From the NCBI RefSeq assembly GCF_004151235.1, contig NZ_JUIV01000007.1, positions 124,001-188,000 of the forward strand: a DNA stretch of 64,000 nucleotides. The letters run 5' to 3'. The translations under genes and the position numbers were made by a program. The stretch comes from Flavobacterium anhuiense. Its GTDB lineage: Bacteria > Bacteroidota > Bacteroidia > Flavobacteriales > Flavobacteriaceae. Shown here piece by piece: positions 49,790-57,239 of the stretch (positions are counted from its first letter, which is position 1; every line of letters begins with the position of its first letter). The notes under the pieces are model-generated. The model was not told where the DNA came from. It did not search any database and was given only the letters and a program-made list of their open reading frames with translations.

Positions 49790-51220
49790 ATGAAAAAACA
49801 TATCTCAATTTTATTTCTGTGCTTTAGTTTTTCAATTTGGGCGCAGAAAAGTTCGGCTGAAAAAGATGTTTTTATGGCAATGGACAAAACGGCATCTATT
49901 CTTTCAGAAAAATCAAAAGGAAACTCAATTTCGATTGGTGTTGTAAAAAAGGGAAAAACGTATACCAGACATTACGGAGAAATTGATAAAGGAAAGGAAA
50001 ACATTGCCAACAACAATACTGTTTTTGAAGTTGCGTCTATAACCAAACTTTTTACAGGATTACTTACTGCACAAGCAGTTTTAGAAGGAAAATTAAATCT
50101 GGATGAGGATATCAGAAAATATATTACAGGCTCTTATCCGAATTTAGAATACAACGGAACACCTATAGCAATTAAGGATTTAGTTTCGTTTAGAACAGGA
50201 TTCAATAAAGATCTTCCTGATAATTCTGAATTACGAAAAAATCGAAATGATAGCAGTTATCTCGCTTTCAAAAAAATGGATGAAGAATATAGTCGTGAAA
50301 AATTCTTTGAAGATCTTAGAACGATAAAATTAGACACTTTACCTGGAACTAAATTTAAATATAGCAACGGAAGCCTTAATTTGACAGCGCATATTCTAGA
50401 AAATGTATACCAGAAAAGTTATGAAACGCTTTTGAAAGAGAACATTTTTTCAAAATTAGATATGAAATCAAGCGGTATCAATTTGAATTCAAATATAATT
50501 GCAAACGGATACAATCAGAAAGGAGTTTTGATGCCAAACATTTCAGATAATCTTTGGGGAGCTGCAGGAATGCTAAAATCTACTTTAGGTGATTTAACCA
50601 AATTTATTGCTTATGAGTTAAATACAAAGAATAAAATTGTACAAGAATCGCAACGAAATCTTTTAAACAGCCCAACAATATGGAATGGTTATTTTTGGGA
50701 TTATATTCAAGTAGATGAAAACGGAAAAAACTGCTGGAAACATGGCGGTGCATTTGGAACTCAAAACATGCTGGTTATTTATCCCGAACGCCAATTAGGC
50801 ATTTCGATTATTGTAAATATTAGTGATGAAAATACCGCAAATGCATTAGGAGAAGCTATTATTAGACTTTCTAATGATTTATTGGCTGAAAACAAAAAGC
50901 AAACGGGTATCTATGGCTACAAAATTGTAAATGAAAATATCGTATTTGTGTACGAACATGATAAAGACCTAGACCCTAATCTAGTAAAAAGTGTTTCAAT
51001 TGCAGGTTCGTTTGACAAATGGAATCCAAATGACAGCAATTTTCAAATGATTCAGAAAAACAAAAATACCTTTGAATTGTCAATTCCTAAATCACAACTT
51101 GGAAAAGACAAAACACATCTTTTTAAATTTGTCATCAACAAAACTGGCTGGATGGAAGCTCCAAAAAATGCTATAAATCGTGAAACAGATGGACATGAGA
51201 ACCTGATTCTCAAAATTTAA
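49790..51220 (+). CDS. Exported class C beta-lactamase-fold serine hydrolase with C-terminal E-set
   Basis: The 476-residue protein has a signal peptide ending SIWAQ (1-19). The SxxK motif SITK (83-86), the YxN motif YSN (191-193) and HGGAFG (318-323) in place of KTG are the catalytic set of class C beta-lactamases and DD-peptidase-like esterases. After residue 380 a beta-sandwich follows (SVSIAGSFDKWNPND, FKFVINKTGWMEAP) like AMPK-glycogen-binding E-set domains. It comes right after two BlaI/BlaR1-like pairs, so a cell-wall or beta-lactam role is likely. ATG 49790 is chosen; an earlier ATG lies inside the terminator. Confidence 0.87.
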   Translation: MKKHISILFLCFSFSIWAQKSSAEKDVFMAMDKTASILSEKSKGNSISIGVVKKGKTYTRHYGEIDKGKENIANNNTVFEVASITKLFTGLLTAQAVLEGKLNLDEDIRKYITGSYPNLEYNGTPIAIKDLVSFRTGFNKDLPDNSELRKNRNDSSYLAFKKMDEEYSREKFFEDLRTIKLDTLPGTKFKYSNGSLNLTAHILENVYQKSYETLLKENIFSKLDMKSSGINLNSNIIANGYNQKGVLMPNISDNLWGAAGMLKSTLGDLTKFIAYELNTKNKIVQESQRNLLNSPTIWNGYFWDYIQVDENGKNCWKHGGAFGTQNMLVIYPERQLGISIIVNISDENTANALGEAIIRLSNDLLAENKKQTGIYGYKIVNENIVFVYEHDKDLDPNLVKSVSIAGSFDKWNPNDSNFQMIQKNKNTFELSIPKSQLGKDKTHLFKFVINKTGWMEAPKNAINRETDGHENLILKI

Positions 51221-51242
51221 ATACTTTTTTCATTTTATCGCC

Positions 51243-51277
51243 AAAAGACTTTGCTTCAAACACAAAGTCTTTTTTTT
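51243..51277 (+). terminator. Terminator of the serine hydrolase gene
   Basis: AAAAGACTTTG (51243-51253) pairs with CAAAGTCTTTT (51263-51273), followed by T residues. Confidence 0.85.
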
Positions 51278-51278
51278 A

Positions 51279-51286
51279 TATCTTTG
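51279..51286 (+). promoter_or_regulatory. -7 element TATCTTTG of the small gene at 51303
   Basis: TATCTTTGACG directly after the hydrolase terminator gives a start near 51293, 10 nt before the ATG. The -33 position falls in the terminator stem, with no exact TTG at 17-23 bp. Confidence 0.55.
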
Positions 51287-51302
51287 ACGAAACAAATCTA
51301 CT

Positions 51303-51446
51303 ATGTATAAATTATTAGCCAAACTAAATAAACTACTTTTGCCAAGCTTTACCAAACAAGGTCTAGATATTTCTAAAGCAAAGAAATGGCAAATGGCAAT
51401 TATTGGTTACCGCGCCTATGTTACCAAAAAAGCATTAGGCAATTAA
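51303..51446 (+). CDS. 47-residue basic protein
   Basis: ATG at 51303 opens MYKLLAKLNKLLLPSFTKQG and ends KKALGN. It is rich in Lys and Leu, has AKKWQMAIIGYRAYVTK at its end, and has a good -7 element just upstream. Flavobacteria commonly carry short genes with the pattern LLPS-TK-GLD-SKA-K-QMA-IG-R-YVT, sometimes labelled SsrA-binding protein because of database transfer; that label is not supported by this sequence. Function unknown. Confidence 0.68.
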   Translation: MYKLLAKLNKLLLPSFTKQGLDISKAKKWQMAIIGYRAYVTKKALGN

Positions 51447-51505
51447 TTTAGAATACATTTTATATACCCGACAGAAATAAACCTTTATTTTCTGTCACCC
51501 TTTTT

Positions 51506-52351
51506 ATGAAAAACAGAGAAATAAGTCTCCCTCCTGTTCCAGCAGTATTATTAGCGATTATTAGTGTGCAATGTGGCGCCGCAATTGCAAAAACACTTTT
51601 TCCTACAATTGGCGCAGCTGGTACGGCATCTATACGCATTGGCGTTTCGGCATTAATTTTATTATTGGCATACAGACCAAATCTTAAAGCAATAACTCCG
51701 CAACAGTGGAAAATTGTAATTCCGTATGGTTTGTCACTAGGCGCGATGAATTTAATTTTTTACATCGCGATAGAAAGAATTCCAATTGGTTTAGCGGTAA
51801 CTTTAGAATTCGTTGGACCTCTATTACTTGCAATTGCTGGTTCAAAACGTTTGGTAGATTATTGTTGGGTATTGCTTGCTGCAATTGGTATTTTATTAAT
51901 TGCACCTTGGACAAATGATCGTTTAGATCCAATCGGAATTATATGCGCTCTTTTGGCAGGAGCATTTTGGAGCGCTTATATTGTTTTAGGAGGCAAAGTA
52001 TCAAGAATAATGAATGACGGTTACGCGGTGACAACAGGAATGCTATTTGCCGCTCTTTTGGTTCTGCCATTTGGATTTCTAGACAGCGGATTAAGCAATC
52101 TTACGCCAAAATTATTCGGAATGGGCGTTGCTCTTGCTTTATTATCGAGTGCAATTCCGTTTACCTTAGAAATGAAAGCTTTAGGAAAACTTCCTCCTCG
52201 TACTTTTAGCATTTTAATGAGTTTAGAACCGGCAGCCGCTTCCATCTGTGCTTTTATTTTTCTTAACGAAAGTTTGAATCTTTATGAAATTCTAGCCGTA
52301 ATTTGTGTTGTAATCGCTTCAGCAGGAAGTACTTTGACTGCTAAAAAATAA
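51506..52351 (+). CDS. EamA-family exporter, RhtA-like
   Basis: The 281-residue protein has ten membrane helices in two EamA halves. VLLAIISVQCGAAIAKTLFP, ERIPIGLAVTLEFVGPLLLA and SSAIPFTLEMKALGKLPPRT match the RhtA branch, which exports threonine and homoserine in E. coli. The substrate here is inferred only. It is followed by an AATTCCAA palindrome and a convergent fasciclin gene. Confidence 0.87.
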   Translation: MKNREISLPPVPAVLLAIISVQCGAAIAKTLFPTIGAAGTASIRIGVSALILLLAYRPNLKAITPQQWKIVIPYGLSLGAMNLIFYIAIERIPIGLAVTLEFVGPLLLAIAGSKRLVDYCWVLLAAIGILLIAPWTNDRLDPIGIICALLAGAFWSAYIVLGGKVSRIMNDGYAVTTGMLFAALLVLPFGFLDSGLSNLTPKLFGMGVALALLSSAIPFTLEMKALGKLPPRTFSILMSLEPAAASICAFIFLNESLNLYEILAVICVVIASAGSTLTAKK

Positions 52352-52365
52352 TTTGAAAATGTCCT

Positions 52366-52425
52366 AAATTCAAAATTCCAAATCCCAATATGCTTGGAAT
52401 TTGGAATTTTTAAGTTGGAATTTGA
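52366..52425. repeat. Palindromic AATTCCAA repeat, copy 3
   Basis: AAATTCAAAATTCCAAATCC against GGAATTTGGAATTTTT and AGTTGGAATTT, between the convergent EamA and fasciclin genes, so it may act as a bidirectional terminator. Confidence 0.8.
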
Positions 52426-52430
52426 ACCTA

Positions 52431-52985
52431 TTATTTTTTAGGAAGCAGTACTGCATCAACAACGTGAATTACTCCATTTGATTGATTTACATCTGCGATA
52501 GTAACTTTTGCTTTATTACCATTTTCATCCGTAATGTATAAGTCTTTTCCTTTCATCCAAGCTGTTAGGGTTCCACCATTTACCGCTTTTATAGTTGCTT
52601 TTCCTTTACCTTCTTTTATTGCTTTTGCAATATCAGAAGCATTCCATTTTCCAGCTGCAACATGATAAGTCAAAATGTTTTGAAGTTGCTTTTTATTCTC
52701 TGGTTTTAACAATGTTTCTACGGTTCCTTTTGGCAATTTATCAAAGGCTTCATTTGTTGGAGCAAAAACGGTAAAAGGGCCATTTCCTTTTAAAGTCTCA
52801 ACTAAATCGGCGGCTTTAACAGCTGCAACCAATGTTGTATGATCTTTTGAATTTACAGCGTTTTCAATAATATTTTTGTTTGGATACATAGCTGCACCAC
52901 CAACCATTACTGATTTTTGTGCATTTGATGTAAATGCAAATCCTAAAGCTAAAACTGCAAGGGCTAAAAATTTTCTAGTTTTCAT
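52431..52985 (-). CDS. Exported fasciclin-domain (FAS1) protein
   Basis: The 184-residue protein has a signal peptide ending SNAQ (1-22) and one FAS1 domain. FAS1 hallmarks are LVETLKGNGPFTVFAPTNEA, FDKLPKGTVETLL, ILTYHVAAGKWNASDIAK and a C-terminal NGVIHVVDAVLLPKK. FAS1 proteins are extracellular adhesion domains. Single-domain versions are common in Bacteroidota. Confidence 0.93.
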   Translation of the reverse strand: MKTRKFLALAVLALGFAFTSNAQKSVMVGGAAMYPNKNIIENAVNSKDHTTLVAAVKAADLVETLKGNGPFTVFAPTNEAFDKLPKGTVETLLKPENKKQLQNILTYHVAAGKWNASDIAKAIKEGKGKATIKAVNGGTLTAWMKGKDLYITDENGNKAKVTIADVNQSNGVIHVVDAVLLPKK

Positions 52986-53199
52986 ATTTAAATGATTTTA
53001 AGTTATAAGCTCATTTACGCAGATAAAATTGTTTTGGTTTTAATTTGAAAATTATTTTAGGTCAAAAAAATCTGATTTTCTCCTAAGCCTCCCGTAAAAC
53101 AAGACATTAAAGTATTCTAAAATTTTTTCTAAAAAATATAAAAACTCCTAATTTTTGTATCGATTTTATTATTAAATTTAAAAACAAAACTTACTAATC

Positions 53200-53724
53200 A
53201 TGAAAAATTTTTCTCAAAAAATCAGAAGCAGAAAGTTAAGTTCAAGAGTAGATTTAACCGCAATGGTCAGTGTTTGTTTTTTACTGATTGTATTTTTTAT
53301 GGCTGCTAAGAAATTATTAAAGCCTGAAACAATGAATCTTTCTTTCCCAGAAAACTATGTCTATTTAGAAAATATTGGATGTGTCAAAACTGATCGATTA
53401 TATACAATATTGTTAGATAAAAATGGTAAAATAATAACTTATTCAGGTCAGCTAGAGTTTCCAATCGACAAACCAAAAGAGTTTAATTTTGAAAAAAATG
53501 AGATTAGACAAGAAATCTTCCGTAAAAAGGAAGAAGTTCATAACTATATGACCTCCGAAGGAAAACCAAAGAGTGAAGTAATTGTTATTATAAAACCTAG
53601 TAAAAATTCAAACTATGGAAGCTTAGTAAATATCGTAGATGAAATGAAAATTGCCAATATTGAAAACTATTCAATAGTAAATGATTTTACTCAAGAAGAA
53701 TCAAAATTATTGGCCTCACACTAA
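53200..53724 (+). CDS. ExbD-family protein, paralogue 1
   Basis: The 174-residue protein starts with a short cytoplasmic tail and SSRVDLTAMVSVCFLLIVFF, the ExbD signature with its membrane Asp followed by one helix (about 20-37). A periplasmic domain follows with VIVIIKPSKNSNYGSLVNIVDEM near the end. ExbD works with ExbB as a proton-driven motor that energises TonB; no ExbB gene is near. It is followed 34 nt later by a close paralogue. Confidence 0.87.
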   Translation: MKNFSQKIRSRKLSSRVDLTAMVSVCFLLIVFFMAAKKLLKPETMNLSFPENYVYLENIGCVKTDRLYTILLDKNGKIITYSGQLEFPIDKPKEFNFEKNEIRQEIFRKKEEVHNYMTSEGKPKSEVIVIIKPSKNSNYGSLVNIVDEMKIANIENYSIVNDFTQEESKLLASH

Positions 53725-53758
53725 TTCAATTGTGTCACAATTCTAAATCAAAAAGCCT

Positions 53759-54283
53759 ATGAAAAATCTACCTCAAAAAGTCAGAAGCAGAAAGTTAAAT
53801 TCAAGAGTGGATTTGACGGCCATGGTTAGTGTTTCATTTTTGTTGATTATCTTTTTTATGGTTGTTGGGGAATTATCGAAATCAAAAGCAATGGATCTTG
53901 CTTTACCTGAAAAAGATCTATGCAGATGGAGTCATGCATGTATCAAAGCTGATAGGGTCTATACCATATTATTAGACGAAAACGATAAAATAATAACTTA
54001 TTCTGGAATATTAGAATTTCCCAAGGAAACGCCAAAGGAATTTAAATCTGGGAAAAATGAAATTAACCAAGAAGTATTCCGTAAAAAGAAAGAAGTTCAT
54101 GATTATATGATTTCAGTAGGAAAACCAATGAATGGTGTAATTGTAATAATAAAGCCAAGTAAAAAATCAAACTACGGTAATTTAGTAAACATACTCGATC
54201 TGATGAAGGTTGCCAATATTGAAACCTATTCAATAGTGGATGAATTTAGTGCAGAAGAATCAAATTTGTTAGCTTCAAACTAA
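53759..54283 (+). CDS. ExbD-family protein, paralogue 2
   Basis: The 174-residue protein has the same length and layout as the preceding gene (NSRVDLTAMVSVSFLLIIFF, then VIVIIKPSKKSNYGNLVNIL). The two differ mainly between residues 38 and 95, which is the start of the periplasmic domain. They likely arose by tandem duplication. Two cysteines (in LCRWSHAC) occur in this copy only in that form. Confidence 0.87.
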   Translation: MKNLPQKVRSRKLNSRVDLTAMVSVSFLLIIFFMVVGELSKSKAMDLALPEKDLCRWSHACIKADRVYTILLDENDKIITYSGILEFPKETPKEFKSGKNEINQEVFRKKKEVHDYMISVGKPMNGVIVIIKPSKKSNYGNLVNILDLMKVANIETYSIVDEFSAEESNLLASN

Positions 54284-54361
54284 TTCAATAAATATCGTTT
54301 CCAAAAAGGTTCTCAACTCCCTCTCGACAATATAGAAATATAACTTGAATCAAGACGTTAC

Positions 54362-54397
54362 AAACAGAAAGCCCACATATTTGTGGGCTTTCTGTTT
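54362..54397. terminator. Bidirectional terminator between ExbD and LRR genes
   Basis: AAACAGAAAGCCCACA (54362-54377) pairs perfectly with TGTGGGCTTTCTGTTT (54382-54397), loop TATT. The strong 16-bp stem lies between convergent genes. Confidence 0.9.
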
Positions 54398-57098
54398 AAT
54401 TCTTGATAAATTTCATATTGGAACTTCCTTTATCTGATTTTACTCTTATAAAGTAATTACCCGTTCTAAGTTTAGAAATATCAATATTTGAAGTTGCTTT
54501 TGCGTTTGGAACAGCGATTAGTAATTGACCTAAAACATCATAAATTTCAAATGACTCTATATCTATATTGTCAGTTTTTGAAATATTTAAAATCTGACTA
54601 CTTGGATTTGGATGCAAAACAAAGTATTTAGAAAAAGCAAAATCTTTAGTTGCCAAAGTAGTTTTAAAAGTTGAAGTTGCCTTATTAGTTAAAATCGGAA
54701 AATTATAATCAAAATAAATATTCGCATCATTAGTAAATGAATCTCCTACTGTCAATGTAGGTTTTGTCTTTATTTTAAAAGCAATATACCCATCATTACT
54801 AGCGTTATCAAAAGGCAAATTAATATTTTCAAATATAAACTCTACTTTATTTCCATCTGAAATTTTAGTCACAAAAGAATGACTAGAACTTGTTGGAATC
54901 AAAGTTGAAATATCAAACTTACTCAAATCTATAATATCCTTCACTACAATATTTTGCGCTGGATATGTGCCTGTGTTTTCAAAGCGAATCATATAATGAA
55001 CATAATCTCCTATTAGGTCTGGAGTGACAATGGAACCCTCCAAGCAAGTCTTATCGTTTGGATCATAAGAACCTACAACTGTTTGATTCAAAGTAAAATT
55101 GTTATCCAAAGGAGTTTTATCATTATTCTGCGAAGTAATAGCTACTGTATATTTTAGCACATCGCCATTATTAACTGCCGGTGTGTCTGTTGGCCTATTA
55201 ACTTTGAGGGTTAAAATAATTTCTTTAGTTGCAAATGGAGTCAAATCGGTAAAATTCCAAGATAATTTATTATATGTTTTACTCTCTGCCAATGGATTAG
55301 AAGCTATTAAATCCAAAATATCATTATTAAAAGTAAAATTAACAACACCTGCTTGAGTAATATTTCCTTTATTTCTATATACTATTTTATATTTTGAATC
55401 AAAACCTGGACGTGCAACATCTATAGGAATTAAAACCACTTCTAAATCAGGTTGATTCCCATTTGAAGAAATACAAAAATCTTGTATAAAAGGGCTACTT
55501 TGAGCAGGAAAAGTAACATTTACAAAAGAAGGAGAAACAACAAAATATTCAGGATTCTCAACATTAGGTGTAATAGTCACTGTTCCTTCTTGTACAGCTA
55601 TAGAATAAGAGCCATCTTTGGTCGAATAAAAATCACCAATATTGCTTCCGTTCGCAACAGTATATTTGATATTTGAAAATAATGAATTATTTGCTGTACA
55701 TCCTTTATTATCAACATTATATTTATTAATCCCTTTAATAATATAATGTTCTTTACCCGAAACAAAACTACAATAAGTATTGATCTCACAATTATCGATT
55801 CCACTCTGGGTCAATACCTGTTTATAATACTCAATGTTTTCATCATCTACACATAAATACTTAAGTTTTGGGGCGTTTAAGAAATAATTTTTATATGTTC
55901 TCCCATTCTTTAACAATAAGTAAAGTAATGAATTACTTCCTGTTAGACTTACATCAAGTAGTTTTTTCAATGGTGATAAATCTAAAAACTCAACTTTAGT
56001 CTGTGAAGCTGTAAGAATCTCTAAATTCAAGTTATTTTTTAAATCTAAAGCTGTTAACGAAGTATTAGAACAATTTAATGTCTCTAAATTTTCTAATGCT
56101 GAAATATTAAGTGTAGTTAATAAGGTGTTGAAATTACAAGTTACATTTTTTAAATTTGGGCATTTTTCTAAATTTAAACTTACTAGTTTATTGTTGCTAC
56201 AATTTAATTGTTTTAATGAACTTAGGTCTGAAAGACTTAATGATGTTAAAGCACAATCATATACAGTTAACTTCCCTAAAGCTGGAAGGTTTTCAAAGTT
56301 TGCTAGTTTTAGAAGAGAATTTTGATGCAATTCAAGATTTTCTAATTTTGGCATGTCTTTGATTGATAGACTAGCAAATTTATTTTTATAAGCAATTACA
56401 TTAACTAGATTTTTACAAGCCGATAAATCTAATTCAGTTAATGAATTAAAAGAACAATATAAATTTTCTAAGCTACTTAATTCACTCAAATTTAAGTTTG
56501 TTAGCAAGTTACTGCCAATATCTAAGGTTTTAAGTTTTTTTAAACCTGATAAATTTATAGATGTAAGAACTGTACTGTTACAGATTAGAGTTTCTAAATT
56601 TGGAAACTGAGAAAGCCCAACATTTCCATCAGTTGCCGTCAAAAAAGGCTTCATTAAACCTGTACCTGATGCGTTAAGTTTCTTTAAATTTAGTCCTTCA
56701 AGATTAATTCCAACAGGAAAATCAGTGTTATAACTACAATCTAAATCTTCTAAATAAATTAATGTCCTTAAATCCGCCCCTGAAACTCTATTGGAACTAT
56801 AATTTAAAGATCTAAGATTTGTAAAATATTCAATACCATATATATTATAAAATTGTGGATCAGTATTATTACCACTAGCATCCAGATAATAAACTTCTAA
56901 TGCTTCAGAAATTTCAATTTCTTTATTTCCGTTACTATCAATTTTAATATTATTACCGTTTTTATCCTTGGCATAACCATTTTGTGTATCAGCAGCTAAT
57001 AAACGGTTTTTAAAAGCAGGGCTTCCAAAAGTAATACTTTGAGCACTTATATTATTGTACAAGAATAAAACAAGGAATAAAAAGTAGAGTTTTTTCAT
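54396..57098 (-). CDS. Secreted leucine-rich-repeat protein with T9SS type A sorting domain
   Basis: The 900-residue protein has a signal peptide ending ISAQ (1-20). Leucine-rich repeats span about 90-430 (LKKLNASG, LENLYCSFNSLTELDLSACK and others). A beta-sandwich region in the middle contains GSYDPNDKTCLEGSIVTPD and YMIRFENTGTYPAQNI, similar to DUF7619/DUF11-type domains. The C-terminal 75 residues (FVLHPNPSSQ, DVLGQLL, LRTGNYFIRV, KFIKN) are a type A sorting signal. The protein should cross the outer membrane through the type IX system, to which porQ in this window belongs. Confidence 0.9.
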   Translation of the reverse strand: MKKLYFLFLVLFLYNNISAQSITFGSPAFKNRLLAADTQNGYAKDKNGNNIKIDSNGNKEIEISEALEVYYLDASGNNTDPQFYNIYGIEYFTNLRSLNYSSNRVSGADLRTLIYLEDLDCSYNTDFPVGINLEGLNLKKLNASGTGLMKPFLTATDGNVGLSQFPNLETLICNSTVLTSINLSGLKKLKTLDIGSNLLTNLNLSELSSLENLYCSFNSLTELDLSACKNLVNVIAYKNKFASLSIKDMPKLENLELHQNSLLKLANFENLPALGKLTVYDCALTSLSLSDLSSLKQLNCSNNKLVSLNLEKCPNLKNVTCNFNTLLTTLNISALENLETLNCSNTSLTALDLKNNLNLEILTASQTKVEFLDLSPLKKLLDVSLTGSNSLLYLLLKNGRTYKNYFLNAPKLKYLCVDDENIEYYKQVLTQSGIDNCEINTYCSFVSGKEHYIIKGINKYNVDNKGCTANNSLFSNIKYTVANGSNIGDFYSTKDGSYSIAVQEGTVTITPNVENPEYFVVSPSFVNVTFPAQSSPFIQDFCISSNGNQPDLEVVLIPIDVARPGFDSKYKIVYRNKGNITQAGVVNFTFNNDILDLIASNPLAESKTYNKLSWNFTDLTPFATKEIILTLKVNRPTDTPAVNNGDVLKYTVAITSQNNDKTPLDNNFTLNQTVVGSYDPNDKTCLEGSIVTPDLIGDYVHYMIRFENTGTYPAQNIVVKDIIDLSKFDISTLIPTSSSHSFVTKISDGNKVEFIFENINLPFDNASNDGYIAFKIKTKPTLTVGDSFTNDANIYFDYNFPILTNKATSTFKTTLATKDFAFSKYFVLHPNPSSQILNISKTDNIDIESFEIYDVLGQLLIAVPNAKATSNIDISKLRTGNYFIRVKSDKGSSNMKFIKN

Positions 57099-57115
57099 AT
57101 CAAGAAATTTTAAAA

Positions 57116-57145
57116 CAAAAATAACTTTTTACTACAATAACACAA
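57116..57145 (-). promoter_or_regulatory. Promoter of the LRR gene, TTG-N19-TATTTTTG
   Basis: Minus-strand TTG (57145-57143) and TATTTTTG (57123-57116) give a start near 57109, 11 nt before the ATG at 57098. Confidence 0.6.
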
Positions 57146-57184
57146 TTTTTATTATTAAATTTTCAAACAAAACAAAAAAAAAGA

Positions 57185-57222
57185 AAACAAAAAAAGTCCC
57201 GCATTTCTGCGGGACTTTCTAT
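57185..57222 (-). terminator. Terminator of rpsA
   Basis: AAAGTCCCGCA (57193-57203) pairs perfectly with TGCGGGACTTT (57208-57218), loop TTTC. On the minus strand it is followed by a T-tract. Confidence 0.9.
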
Positions 57223-57239
57223 TTAGATGAAACTAAGAA

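Noticed and set aside
49270..49887. A 205-codon frame on the minus strand, opposite the tail of the second M56 gene
   Set aside because: It mirrors the low-complexity Lys/Met/His repeat on the plus strand and has a phenylalanine/histidine-rich, repetitive composition. Length is a side effect of biased codons, so it is not called.
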